From Meloidogyne chitwoodi (lineage: Eukaryota > Nematoda > Chromadorea > Rhabditida > Meloidogynidae), in contig JACZZP010000006.1 of NCBI GenBank assembly GCA_015183035.1, forward strand, positions 496,001 to 560,000: a stretch of DNA of 64,000 bases. Reading direction: 5' to 3'. Below, in pieces: positions 55,401 through 64,000 of this stretch; position 1 is the first letter of the stretch; each line of letters opens with the position of its first letter. Under the pieces are notes generated by a model. It did no database searches and was not told the origin of the DNA. It saw only the letters and a list, made by a program, of their open reading frames with translations. Made by a program: the position numbers and the translations under genes.

Positions 55401-57283
55401 GAGTACAAGTACCGTAATTTTTCTATAAGCCATTATATAAAATCACCATCTTCTATTTTAAAATTCTTCTGTGCTAAAAAAACTATACAAAAATAAATAA
55501 GAAAAACACGATTAATTAAGAAAAATTTAGTTAAGGAAAAAAAATTTCTTGCGAATATATGGGGCGGGCGTTCACTTAAACTAGGAAAGTTTCAAAATTA
55601 CTTTTCTATAAAAAATAATTTTTTTAAGTGAGAAAAAAGGTGATTATATGTATATTGTGTTAGAACTTGGAAAAAAAGATTTATACGATTATTTAAATGA
55701 AGCAATCGAAACGAAAAACATAAAACCTGGAACAAATGAAGATTTTATTATTAAAATAATTAAAGGAGCAGCATTAGCATTAAATCAATTTCATAAATGT
55801 TAGAAAAATATTTTAAATAAATTTAATTTAAATAAAATATTTAGCTGGAGTTCATGGAGATGTTAAAGCAGAGAATTTTGTTGTTTTTAATGAAAATGAA
55901 GATATTATTGAAATTAAATTAATTGATTTTAACATTTCTGTTATTGAAGGACAAGAACCATTAGAAGATACATACGAAATGGCTACTAATTTAAAGGCAC
56001 CAGAGATTTACAACTCAGATTGGGTAATCTAATAAAATTTATATTATAATTTAAAGATTGTAAAAAAAAAGATTATCGTCGGATTTTTCCTTTCGGAGAA
56101 TTCTTCTCCAATTTTTTCAGACAATTTCTTTCCGAAAAATTTTTCTCTCAGAAAAATTATTAAATATCATTTAAAATTTTGTTTTATTCAAAATTATTAA
56201 TTAATTAATAAATATAAATTTTTTTAAATCAGCTCGGAGAGGAATAATTCGTAATTTAAAAAAATTTCAAACCAAGTTTTATGAATTTTGTAAAATATAG
56301 AACGAAAAAAATATATCATTTATTTTTGTTTAGTTTTTCTAAATGGTTAATACCAGGGATCCTGTCGACAAAAAATCAATTCCCGATTTTCTGGAATCGG
56401 GTCGGCATGATCCCTGGTTAATACCTTTATTAATCCTGTTTTATTCTATTTATTACTTATATTATTTATTTAAGTTAACAAAAAAAGCAGATGTTTGGGC
56501 ATTTGGAAGAATGGCGTACATGCTTTTTTATCATAAACAACTAAGTAAATATTTAACGAAAATAATTAAATTTTTTGCATTTAATTTTATAAATTATTTA
56601 GGGGGATAATGTTCTATTGTTTATTTAAATTAAATTGCCTTTTTCTAAAAGAAATTTTCTAAATTATTAAGAAATGTTTAGATTTTTTGTATAATCTTTT
56701 TAACCGAAAATTAAAAAAACACTACACAATTTTATTTTTATAATATATTTGTTTTAGATAAAAAAAACCCATATGAAATATCAATTGAAATTTACCGTTC
56801 AAATATAGCTTATAACACAAAATTAGATCGTATTATAAAGGTAATAAATTAAATAAAAATATTATAATTTATTAATAAAAGCACAATTTTTGGAATAATA
56901 AATTGAGTAATAGATTGCTTAGAAATATAATTTCTTTCCTAAAATTTTTAAAAATCGTTTGAAAATTTAACCGAAAAAATTTTTAAAATGAAAAAATGTT
57001 ATAGGCTTGTTTTCAAAAAAAACCTGAAGATCGTCCAAAAATGAATGAAATTTTAAGTTTTCTCGGTAACGTAATTAAATATTTTCCATATGAGGAAAGA
57101 GAAATTGAGCTTGAGCAAAAAAGAGAAAAAGAACGTCTTGAAAATGAACGTCTTGAAAATGAACGTCTTGAAAATGAACGTCTTGAAAATGAACGTCTTG
57201 AAAATGAACGTCTTGAAAAACAGAAAAGAAGTCATTCTAAGTATAAAAGATTTTTAAAAGGATGTTTTAAAAATTGTTTTTAA
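52446..57283 (+). CDS. K7: kinase-like protein, signal exon frameshifted, expanded tail repeat
   Basis: Exons are 52446-about 52499, 52601-52737, 54632-54819, 55629-55798, 55845-56023, 56475-56544, 56758-56840 and 57005-57283. One T is missing from the seven-T run in the signal exon, so MKLLKIIKLIF is followed by YYYS and a stop. The other exons are open and join in phase. Motifs: CPCGN, GGSGFFGFV, VALK, KREVDVL, VHGDVKAENF, DFN, KAPE, DVWAFG and EDRPKM. The tail contains six tandem NERLE-type units. The intron between the linker and ATP-site exons is about 1.9 kb and holds a truncated hAT-like element and a 1-kb foldback. The next intron holds another foldback (54859-55413). If the one-base loss is real, the protein would not be secreted by the normal start; a homopolymer error is also possible. 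Confidence 0.65.
52890..53443 (+). mobile_element. Left part of a hAT-like element with tRNA-like core
   Basis: It starts CAGGGTTGCGCCGGGTTACC and continues with ACCCGAAACCCG words, then a tRNA-like module (53128-53205), then several CGCCTGCGGCGCTAAAA units, as in elements A to C. No right terminus is found. The sequence runs directly into the foldback at 53444, which probably replaced it. Confidence 0.55.
53128..53205 (+). repeat. tRNA-like module in the truncated hAT-like element
   Basis: The A-box-like TGTTTGAGTGTTTAG and B-box GGTTCGATTCC are recognisable. It is related to the modules at 20131, 26525 and 28641. Confidence 0.45.
53444..54513. mobile_element. 1.07-kb foldback element with a tRNA-like sequence in each arm
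   Basis: Arms of about 385 bp (53444-53830 and 54130-54513) are almost perfect inverted copies, starting ACAAAGGAGGGGTTGGCAAG. Each arm contains a tRNA-like sequence (53625-53700 plus; 54262-54336 minus) with TTGGCGCAGTGC and GGTTCGAATCC boxes. The 300-bp centre is AT-rich. No ORF is present. I cannot define a target duplication. Confidence 0.75.
54859..55413. mobile_element. Foldback element with 9-bp TSD in K7
   Basis: Ends GTACTTGTACCCTC and GAGTACAAGTACC are inverted. The flanking duplication GTAATTTTT is perfect (54850-54858 and 55414-55422). The interior is a near-complete palindrome containing CAACCAGCCATGGACCC. Pieces of the same interior occur at about 59800-59880 in K8. The plus-strand ORF inside is a product of the palindrome. 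Confidence 0.75.
56354..56416. mobile_element. 63-bp hAT-like MITE E with perfect 8-bp TSD
   Basis: It begins CAGGGATCCTGTCGAC and ends GTCGGCATGATCCCTG, flanked by GTTAATAC twice (56346-56353 and 56417-56424). It is a minimal relative of elements C and D, with one AATTCCCGATTTT unit left. Confidence 0.82.
57131..57220 (+). repeat. In-frame 15-bp minisatellite in the K7 tail
   Basis: Six tandem copies of GAACGTCTTGAAAAT (last copy ending AAAAA) encode repeated ERLEN. K4 has only one related unit and K8 a single NERLK. It lengthens a charged, probably helical tail in 5-residue steps. Confidence 0.85.
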
Positions 57284-57311
57284 ACCTTAAAGGTTAAATT
57301 GAGTTTATTAA

Positions 57312-57395
57312 ACATTATATTCTATTTATTCTAATAATAGAATGACATTTCATATATTATTCAGCCTTCTGGATTGTTGTTCTATGAGAATAAAT
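57312..57395. repeat. K7 copy of the 3'-flank hairpin MITE
   Basis: Ends TTTATTCTAATAATAGAATG and TTGTTCTATGAGAATAAA pair. It lies in the same position relative to the stop codon as in K1, K4 and K6. Confidence 0.55.
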
Positions 57396-57547
57396 ATATC
57401 ATTCATTTTAAGAAATTTTATTGATTTTTAGTCTTTGAAAGTTTTCAATCATACTTGCACTTTTTTGGGCCTAATACTCATACCGACCATTTTTAGACTT
57501 CATACATCATAATTCATACCTGCCATTTTTTCCCTCATACTTCATAC

Positions 57548-57761
57548 CAGGGATGGGTAAAATCTGAAAATAAAATACGAAAAGACGAAATAAAAAAGGC
57601 TCAAAAACACGAAATAATATGAAATTACGAAAGTAACAAAATTACGAAATACGAAACTACCCCAAAAAATTTTTTTTTTAATTTTAAAAATTTATACTTT
57701 CAAAAAGTTCGTATTTCGTCCAAAAATACTAAAGACGAAATACGAAAGTTGCCGATCCCTG
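57548..57761. mobile_element. hAT-like MITE F (214 bp) with perfect 8-bp TSD
   Basis: It begins CAGGGATGGGTAAAATC and ends GTTGCCGATCCCTG, flanked by CTTCATAC twice (57540-57547 and 57762-57769). Inside are ACGAAAT/AATACGAAA words. Around it, 57470-57900 has TCATACC-rich repeats. Confidence 0.82.
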
Positions 57762-58032
57762 CTTCATACCGATCTATGAGTATGAGGTATGAATATGATT
57801 TTGGTATGACCTTCCAATCACTGTGTATGAGTATGATGTATGAGGGAAAAATTGCAGGTATGAAGTAGAGTATGATATGAGCAAAATCAAAAATTCCAAG
57901 CACTGATGAGGATACGTTTTTATAAATGTTGTTAAGTCATTTGTTTAAAAATAGTAATATTATGGGTTGAAATAAGGATAAAATGTCAAAATATGGACAA
58001 ATATCGACAACCTGACCGAAGCTGTGGACATG

Positions 58033-58407
58033 GTCAGGGACCCATTCCACTAAACGACATTTTGACAACTGTCAATCGACATTTTGTCAGTAGAGTGAAA
58101 TAGTAAAATGTGGAGGGAGAAGAGAGTGAGAGTAAAAATAGAGTAAGAATAGCTTACAGTTAGAGAAGTCAACTAATATTTGTCTAACATATGCGTCACT
58201 TTTTTTGCGACACAGCGTCACTTTAAGCGATGCAGGGTGTGAGCTGTGTCGCAAAAAAAGTGACGCATTGTTAGACAAATATCAGTTGACTTCTCTAACT
58301 GTAAGCTATTCTTACTCTCACTTCCTCTTCCCTCCACATTTTACTATTTCACTCAGTCGATTGACAGTTGTCAAAATGTCGGTTAGTGGAATAGGTCCCA
58401 GGTCATT
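58033..58407. mobile_element. Foldback element upstream of K8
   Basis: Long inverted arms meet near 58228. The sequence ATTCCACTAA...CGACATTTTGACAACTG on the left is mirrored by CAGTTGTCAAAATGTCG on the right. The centre forms a hairpin GTCACTTTTTTTGCGACACAG / CTGTGTCGCAAAAAAAGTGAC. ORFs on both strands are palindrome artefacts. Confidence 0.65.
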
Positions 58408-58441
58408 TTTGTGACCGCATAAAAGTCGGTCAGAGAACACT

Positions 58442-58792
58442 GGTTCTGAGTGTTGAGAAAAATAAATATTATTTCTTGCGGACAAAACTTGCGGACTTTG
58501 CGCCCATAATTAATAAATAAATTAAAATAAAAATTATTTATGACACGTGAAATTTGCCTGTCTATGATTTGATTTTTTAAATGATGCCTTAATAGAAATA
58601 TTGTCTTTTTTAAATGTACTTTTATTTATAAAAATTAAAAAAAAGAAAATCAATTTTTTTGTCTGAATATTCCACTTTATTCTCCTCATCTTTCTTTTTT
58701 TAAATATCCCATTAACAAAGCCAAGAGTTCATTTTATCAGTCATTTTAAATTAAATTTTAAATAATTTAATTTAAAAAATATATTTATTTAA
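58442..58792 (+). promoter_or_regulatory. K8 upstream region with conserved family blocks
   Basis: Blocks match those before K7: CTTGCGGACAAAACTTGCGG (near 58475), TATGACACGTGAAATTTGCC (CACGTG at 58544-58549), AGTTCATTTTATCAGTC (58736) and ATATATTTATTTAA before the start codon. CACGTG and AGTTCATTTTATCA are candidates for family-wide control sites; this is inference from conservation alone. Confidence 0.55.
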
Positions 58793-61586
58793 ATGAAATT
58801 ATTAAAAATTATTAAATTAATTTTTTTATTATTGTTCTTAGTAATAGGTAATTAATTAATTAATTAAATTTATAAATAAATATTATTTTTAAAATTAAAT
58901 TTAAAATGTTTAAATAAAAAATATTTAATAATTTTTTTAATATTTTTAATTTAAGAACTTGATTCAATTGCATCCCAAAGTGAAGGTAGTAAATTTATTT
59001 ATTTATTTATTAAAATTCTAAAATTTCTTTATGACGAAAAAGTGTATTTTTTAAAATAATTAATTTAATATTTATTAGAGATTTTTGCGGATTTTATTAT
59101 TTTAAATTGTATAAGAGAAATGAAAAACTTAGATTATTAGTATTAAAAAAGTAAAATTATTCCCCATAGTTTAATCGGTAAAACATTTGTTTATGTTTAA
59201 TTGATATCTCTTAAGTAGTATTTAATCTTTGTTATTCTTTCATTGTTTTTAAACTTTTATTTGTTTTTTACTTTATTTTAATTTTTAAAAAACATCAACA
59301 AATAATAATAAAGGGGAAACATGTCCATGTGGTAAATATTCCATTAACAAATTAGTAGTGAAAGAAAAAATAGATAAAATTGAATTAAAAATGGAAGACA
59401 TAAAAAATGAAGAAAAGGATGACAAAAAATTACTAGGAAAGGGAGGTTTCGGAAAGGTAAAAATTTTTTTATTTTAAAATTGTAATTTTGAACAATCAAA
59501 ATTTATATTTAAAAATAAAAGGTAATTCCAAGGTTTGTATCTCCTATTTTTCAATTTTTTTATTTTCCCCAAACTTTTTCTGTTTTTTGCTTCTGGCAAT
59601 CAAAAAAAATTAATTTTTGTTCAGTACTTGTGTGTTATCCCCAGTGGGGATAACACACAAGTACCTTTTTTCACGTTAACAAGGATAAAATAGTGAAATA
59701 TGTACCAATAAATTATACTAATGTGTAGAAGGTATTTTGGTCTGATTGTGTTTTGCATTCACACGAACAATAAAATATTTAGAATAAATTTAACTAAAAG
59801 GTCCAAGTATGCTCCAAGACCAACCAGCCATGGGCCTAAAAATGGAGAAGTAATAAAACACTCCCAATAGATCCAAATTATGTGTAAATTATTAGGTATA
59901 TTTTCATTTGAGTTAAACGATAAGAAGAAAAGGAAAAATTTATTTAATTAAAAAAATTTAATTAAATTTTTAAATTAAATATTTTAAAGGTTTTTCACGC
60001 ATATTGGCCAAAAGAGAATAAATGTGTAGCATTAAAAATATCAGAACTATTATCAGAAAAGAAAGAGAGTAACACTGCTGGGATAAATAGAGAAGTTGAT
60101 GTTTTGAAGTATTTTAATGAAATTGATTTAAACAAACAAAAAAGGAATTATATTATAAAAATGTTTGGATAGTAAGTTTATATATTTTATTATAAATTAT
60201 TAAAATAAATTAATTAATTAGAAAATAATAATTCTTCTTTTTAAAGTGAGGAAAAAGGTAATTATATGTATATTGTGTTAGAACTTGGAGAAGGCTTATT
60301 ACATTATTTTAATGAAGCAATCAAAACGAAAAACATAATGCCAAGAACAAATGAAGATTTAATTATTAAAATAATTAAAGGAGCAGCATTAGCATTGGAA
60401 CAATTTCATAAATGTTAGAAAATATTTTTAAATAAAATTTAATTTAAATAAAATATTTAGTTGGTGTTCATGGAGATGTTAAACCAGAGAATTTTGTAGT
60501 TTTTAATGAAAATGTAAAGTTTATCGAAAGTAAATTGATTGATTTTAATATTTCTGTTATTAATGGTCAAGAACCTATAAAAGGTACAAAAAATATATCT
60601 GAATATTTAAAGGCACCAGAGATTTATGGCACAGATGAAGTATAATCTAAATACTAATATAATTCTTTTTTTACTAATAATAATATTTAATATAAATTAA
60701 ATTAAAAAAGCTGTCTAACTTGGTTTGGATAAACATCATTTTAATTTATAAAACAAATATTTTGTAATTATATTCTGAACTTAAAAAAATATTTTAAACC
60801 AAATGATATGAAATTAATTAAAATATAAAACAAAATTCCCCATACATTTTATTGTTTTTTACATTTATTCTATTTAATATTAAAATTAAGTTAACAAAAG
60901 AAGCGGACATTTGGGCATTTGGAAGAATGGTCTACAGACTTTTCTATCAAAGAGATAATTGTAATTAGTTATTTATTTAAAATAAATTAAATTTTTATTA
61001 ATTTTCAGAATATAACACTAAATAATATTTTGTTAAATTAATTATCCTTTTTTGGATTATTTAGAAATTTTTAAATTAGTAAGACTCTTTTAGATTTTTC
61101 TTTTCCCATAATTTTAACAAAATGCTGATTTTATTTTATTTAATACTCGTTTTAGTCGAATATTCAATTCATTATTACCTTTCAAACACAGAATATAACA
61201 CAAAATTGGATCGTGTTATAAAGGTAATTAATTAAATAAAAATATTATAATTTGTATAAATAGCATATTTTTGCAAAAATAATTTTAATTAATTAACAAC
61301 ATTAATTAAAATTATATTTTAATCGTTTGCCAATTTAACCGAAAATTTTGTCAAAATAAAAATCAACAAAAAAATTATATTAATTTATTTATAGGCTTGC
61401 CTTAAAGGTAAACCTGGAGATCGTCCAACTCTACTTGAAATTTATCGCTTTCTTATTGATAAAATGAAGTATTTTCCATTTGAGAAAAGAGAAATTGAGC
61501 TTAAGGAAAAAATAGAAAATGAACGTCTTAAAAAAGAAAAAGAAGAAAAAAGAAATTTAAATTGGTTACCCATTTTTACAGTTTAA
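58793..61586 (+). CDS. K8: secreted kinase-like protein, best-preserved copy
   Basis: Exons are 58793-58847, 58956-58985, 59314-59456, 59990-60171, 60247-60413, 60461-60639, 60891-60960, 61156-61223 and 61395-61586, totalling 1,086 nt (361 aa) in frame. The signal peptide is MKLLKIIKLIFLLLFLVIG. Then follow ELDSIASQSEG and CPCGKYSINKL. The kinase motifs are nearly all canonical: LLGKGGFGKV, VALK, NREVDVLKYF, VHGDVKPENF, KAPE, DIWAFG and GDRPTL. The exception is DFN for DFG, shared with the whole family. The kinase exons cover a complete but compact domain of about 280 aa. The acceptor used by other copies for exon 3 is mutated here (AAAAAA instead of AAAAAG), but a new AG 21 bp downstream keeps the frame. 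This is the copy most likely to bind ATP and be active. Specificity and target are unknown. Confidence 0.85.
59624..59664. repeat. Perfect hairpin in K8 intron 3
   Basis: A 19-bp stem GTACTTGTGTGTTATCCCC with a 3-base loop is followed by its exact complement. The GTACTTG end matches the terminus of foldback 54859-55413, and sequence like that element's interior follows at 59800-59880. It is probably the decayed remains of a similar element. Confidence 0.6.
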
Positions 61587-61709
61587 ATTAGGGTTTAGCG
61601 TTATTGGGATTTTGAAAATTCAATCACGATCAGATCCCGCTCAACCCTAGTTTAAATAAGAAATTTTATTGATTTTAAAGTATTTTTTGAAAGTTTTCAT
61701 TTTTTGAAT

Positions 61710-61793
61710 TACCGTATTTCTTCTAATAGACCGACTGTCGGTTTATTTTTCAACTACCCTCTAGGGGGTCGGTTTAATGGAGGAAATACGGTA
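61710..61793. mobile_element. 84-bp TACCGTATT-type MITE after K8
   Basis: Ends TACCGTATTTCTTCTAATAG and GAGGAAATACGGTA flank ACCGAC/GTCGGT words. It belongs with 35277-36320 and 38899-39018. The rest of 61794-62576 is AT-rich 3' flank like that of K1 and K6 (AACAAAAACACAATATTCAC at about 62102); no gene is seen. Confidence 0.65.
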
Positions 61794-62581
61794 TTTAAAC
61801 AAAACATTTGTACATAAACACAAAGTTATGCCTGGTTAAATGAATATAATTTAGGTTTACTAAATAACTTATAATTTAATTTTAACTATTTTTTAGTTAA
61901 TTTAGTTAAATATAAAATATCTTATTGATTAAAAAAATATTATAATTTATTTAAACAAATTTGGAATAACTAAAGTTTTACAAAACATTAGTAAACTTAT
62001 ATTATTTTTAAATATATTTTGTTAAAAATAATTATATTTATTCTATGAATGTTTTTGATTTTTATATTTATTTCAATTTATAGTATATATTTTTTAAAAG
62101 TAACAAAAACACAATATTCACTAAACATACCCATTTCCCTTTGCAAATTTAGAGTAAAATGTACATATATATTTTTAAATTTAAAGTATAAAAATTCTGT
62201 CTTATTTATTTTATATTTTAATATTACTAATTGTATTATTATTTTTAATTAATTTATGAAATTAGAAATTAAAACAATTTGTATATTTTAATTATAAAAG
62301 TAATTTACTTGTTTATATAAAGAACATTCATTTAAAAATTTATAAAAACATTTAACAGTTATGAATATAATTAAATTTATACCTATAATTATTTAATTTG
62401 TTTTTTTAAATATTTATATTAAAAAAACAAAATATAAGAGGCTATCCTTGTTTTTTGGTTTTAACTGATTTTTTAAATTTAGGTGAAATTGTGATTGATA
62501 AAATTTATTATTTAAAATTAATATACAATGTTACCTTTATATTAAATTATAGTTAAATTAGATAACTACATTTAGTAACCT

Positions 62582-63371
62582 TGTTATGTCCGTATACTTG
62601 AGAAAGTATATGAGTGAATAAAAATGGACTATCAGAGGGTTGGATGGTGGCACAGTCGGTTGTGCTCTGGTTTGGGCTCATTCCACGATGGTTCGATTCC
62701 ATCTCCCATCCACACATTTTTCCGCAACATACGAACATAATAATGGTGCAACGACCCGCTCAGGCTTAGCCTGAGAGGAGATCAGCGAACCTTCAAATGT
62801 TGCGATGATTTGACAAGCTTTCACTGTTGCGAAATGAGGAGAAGACCCTGTGGAAATGTCCTGAGCTGTGTGCGGGAATAAAAATAAGCCTGAGGTGTGA
62901 TAGGCTAGAGAAAATGCATAAGACGCGAGAGGCGCGGCATAATTCCACGAAAAAGGGTTTGTTTCTGTGTGCTCTCCAAACTTGAGTTCAGTGATTGTTA
63001 TAGAAGACAAGCAACAAGCGAGGACGCTTGATTTCATAAAGGAGGAAGGAGTGTTATGTCCGTATACTTGAGAAAGTATATGAGTGAATAAAAATGGACT
63101 ATCAGAGGGTTGGATGGTGGCACAGTCGGTTGTGCTCTGGTTTGGGCTCATTCCACGATGGTTCGATTCCATCTCCCATCCACACATTTTTCCGCAACAT
63201 ACGAACACAATAATATGTCCGTATACTTGAGAAAGTATATGAGTGAATAAAAATGGACTATCAGAGGGTTGGATGGTGGCACAGTCGGTTGTGCTCTGGT
63301 TTGGGCTCATTCCACGATGGTTCGATTCCATCTCCCATCCACACATTTTTCCGCAACATACGAACACAATA
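62582..63371 (+). mobile_element. Miniature LTR element (TRIM-like) with three LTR copies
   Basis: Three essentially identical copies of a ~160-bp repeat lie at 62582-62742, 63052-63212 and 63213-63371 (the last lacks TGTT at its start). The whole is flanked by a perfect 5-bp duplication AACCT (62577-62581 and 63372-63376). The internal region (62743-63051) starts with a primer-binding-site-like TGGTGCAACGACCCGC and ends with a polypurine tract AAAGGAGGAAGGAG directly before the second copy. No gag or pol is present. Each LTR contains a tRNA-like sequence with a 7-bp acceptor-like stem (TGGATGG / CCATCCA), a GCAC/GTGC arm and a B-box GGTTCGATTCC, but no anticodon stem. The long minus-strand ORFs here are repeat-derived. 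Near identity of copies suggests recent insertion. Confidence 0.72.
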
Positions 63372-63589
63372 AACCTTTTATAGTCTCCAACTTTAATTGA
63401 TTAAAACTTAAGTTTATTAAGTCTAATCGGAAAATAAAACTTGAGATATATAAATAAACTTAATATTAAAATAAATAAAAACATTTTAAATAAATCTTAT
63501 GTGACATCTTTTTTGACATTTAAAAAAATAAAAGTTATTAAGACAAAATTCCTGTTGCCGAATCATTACAAGCTAACTGTAAAAATAAA

Positions 63590-64000
63590 AAGAAATTTCT
63601 GGTTTTATTGTTTGGTCAACATTATTATCAACTTAAACAATTTAAAATAAATTAAAAAAATTAAAAATTGATTTATGATTCTTCAAATTGCCTTTCTCTA
63701 TAAAAAAATTCTTAATTTATGTCTTCCTCGCACTTTTATTTGAACATATCATAAGAATTAAATCAATTTTTCTTGCCAAATTATTCAAAATATTCACATG
63801 TATATTTCACTTTTACGTAAAGTAAATTACAAAAATTTTATTGGAAACGCAAAAAATGGGAATGAAAATTCTTATTTTATGTTCTTTTCCCTATTTCAAA
63901 AAAAAAAAAATAATTTTTTCTTGTTTAAATATTGCCAATATTTATTCTTCTCCCCTCAACCTAATTTTTCATTTCCCACCCTTCATTTTTTATTTTTAAA
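63590..64000 (+). promoter_or_regulatory. Promoter-like flank of a further family member beyond the window
   Basis: The first part (TTTTATTGTTTGGTCAA..., TTGATTTATGATTCTTCAAATTGCC, TTCACATGT...TTTCACTTTTACGTAAAGTAAA) matches the K5 upstream region at 39355-39560. The end (TTTAAATATTGCCAATATTT, CTCCCCTCA, CATTTCCCACCC) matches the K1/K7-type upstream block. No coding exon has begun by position 64000. Confidence 0.5.

Noticed and set aside
57131..57220. CRISPR-like array
   Set aside because: The 15-bp repeats have no spacers, are in frame within a coding exon, and the genome is eukaryotic.
58087..58414. Two ORFs sharing a CELCRKKSDA-like peptide
   Set aside because: Mirror-image translations of a foldback element.
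62630..62705. Functional tRNA genes within the three LTR copies
   Set aside because: The acceptor-like and T stems pair, but there is no anticodon stem; the sequence is better explained as tRNA-derived.
62678..63367. 229-aa minus-strand ORF
   Set aside because: It runs through the internal region and repeated LTR copies of the miniature LTR element; the repeated peptide simply mirrors the DNA repeat.
63441..63650. 69-aa ORF near the right edge
   Set aside because: It is AT-driven, lies in a region homologous to the non-coding upstream DNA of K5, and has no family motif.

Overview
This is an AT-rich eukaryotic window with short introns (GT/AG) and dense small transposons. The base composition, gene structure, a nematode-like HEATR5B gene and an array of genes with signal peptides suggest a plant-parasitic nematode, most like Meloidogyne. 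That assignment is inference; no ribosomal or other species-diagnostic gene is present.

Layout. Positions 1-2.6 kb hold a two-exon gene for an unrecognised secreted protein and the first codons of an apparent divergent paralog, joined by an inverted-repeat promoter. Positions 2.8-13.8 kb (minus) hold a complete 32-exon HEATR5B orthologue; my exon chain closes in frame at 2,032 aa. From 14.4 kb to the right edge there is an array of one gene family. Each member has a hydrophobic signal exon, a short Cys-containing linker, a divergent protein-kinase domain and a charged tail. I call the members K1 to K8: K1 14406-17970 (+), K2 20707-24566 (-), K3 30647-33539 (-), K4 34226-38435 (+), K5 39734-43770 (+), K6 46174-48408 (-), K7 52446-57283 (+), K8 58793-61586 (+). 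A gutted remnant lies at 27382-29690, and the promoter of a further copy lies at the right edge. An unrelated three-exon gene (49659-51863, possibly galectin-like) sits between K6 and K7.

The kinase family. Intron positions and phases are shared by all copies. K1, K2, K4, K5 and K8 have uninterrupted exon chains (356, 346, 367, 302 and 361 aa). K3 (2-bp deletion), K6 (Trp to stop) and K7 (1-bp deletion in the signal exon) look decaying. Every copy that keeps the metal-binding segment has DFN where kinases normally have DFG. K8 has the most complete set of other kinase motifs. K5 has lost the whole catalytic loop and DFN segment yet stays in frame. The array therefore looks like a rapidly evolving family of candidate secreted kinases and pseudokinases, possibly parasitism effectors (inference).

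Mobile DNA. Introns and spacers are full of small elements whose target-site duplications (TSDs) can be read directly. They include at least nine hAT-like elements (8-bp TSD), three of which carry an internal tRNA-like module; Mutator-like MITEs (8-9-bp TSD); TA-flanked mariner-like elements; foldback elements, one with a tRNA-like sequence in each arm; a solo LTR; and a miniature LTR element with three LTR copies.
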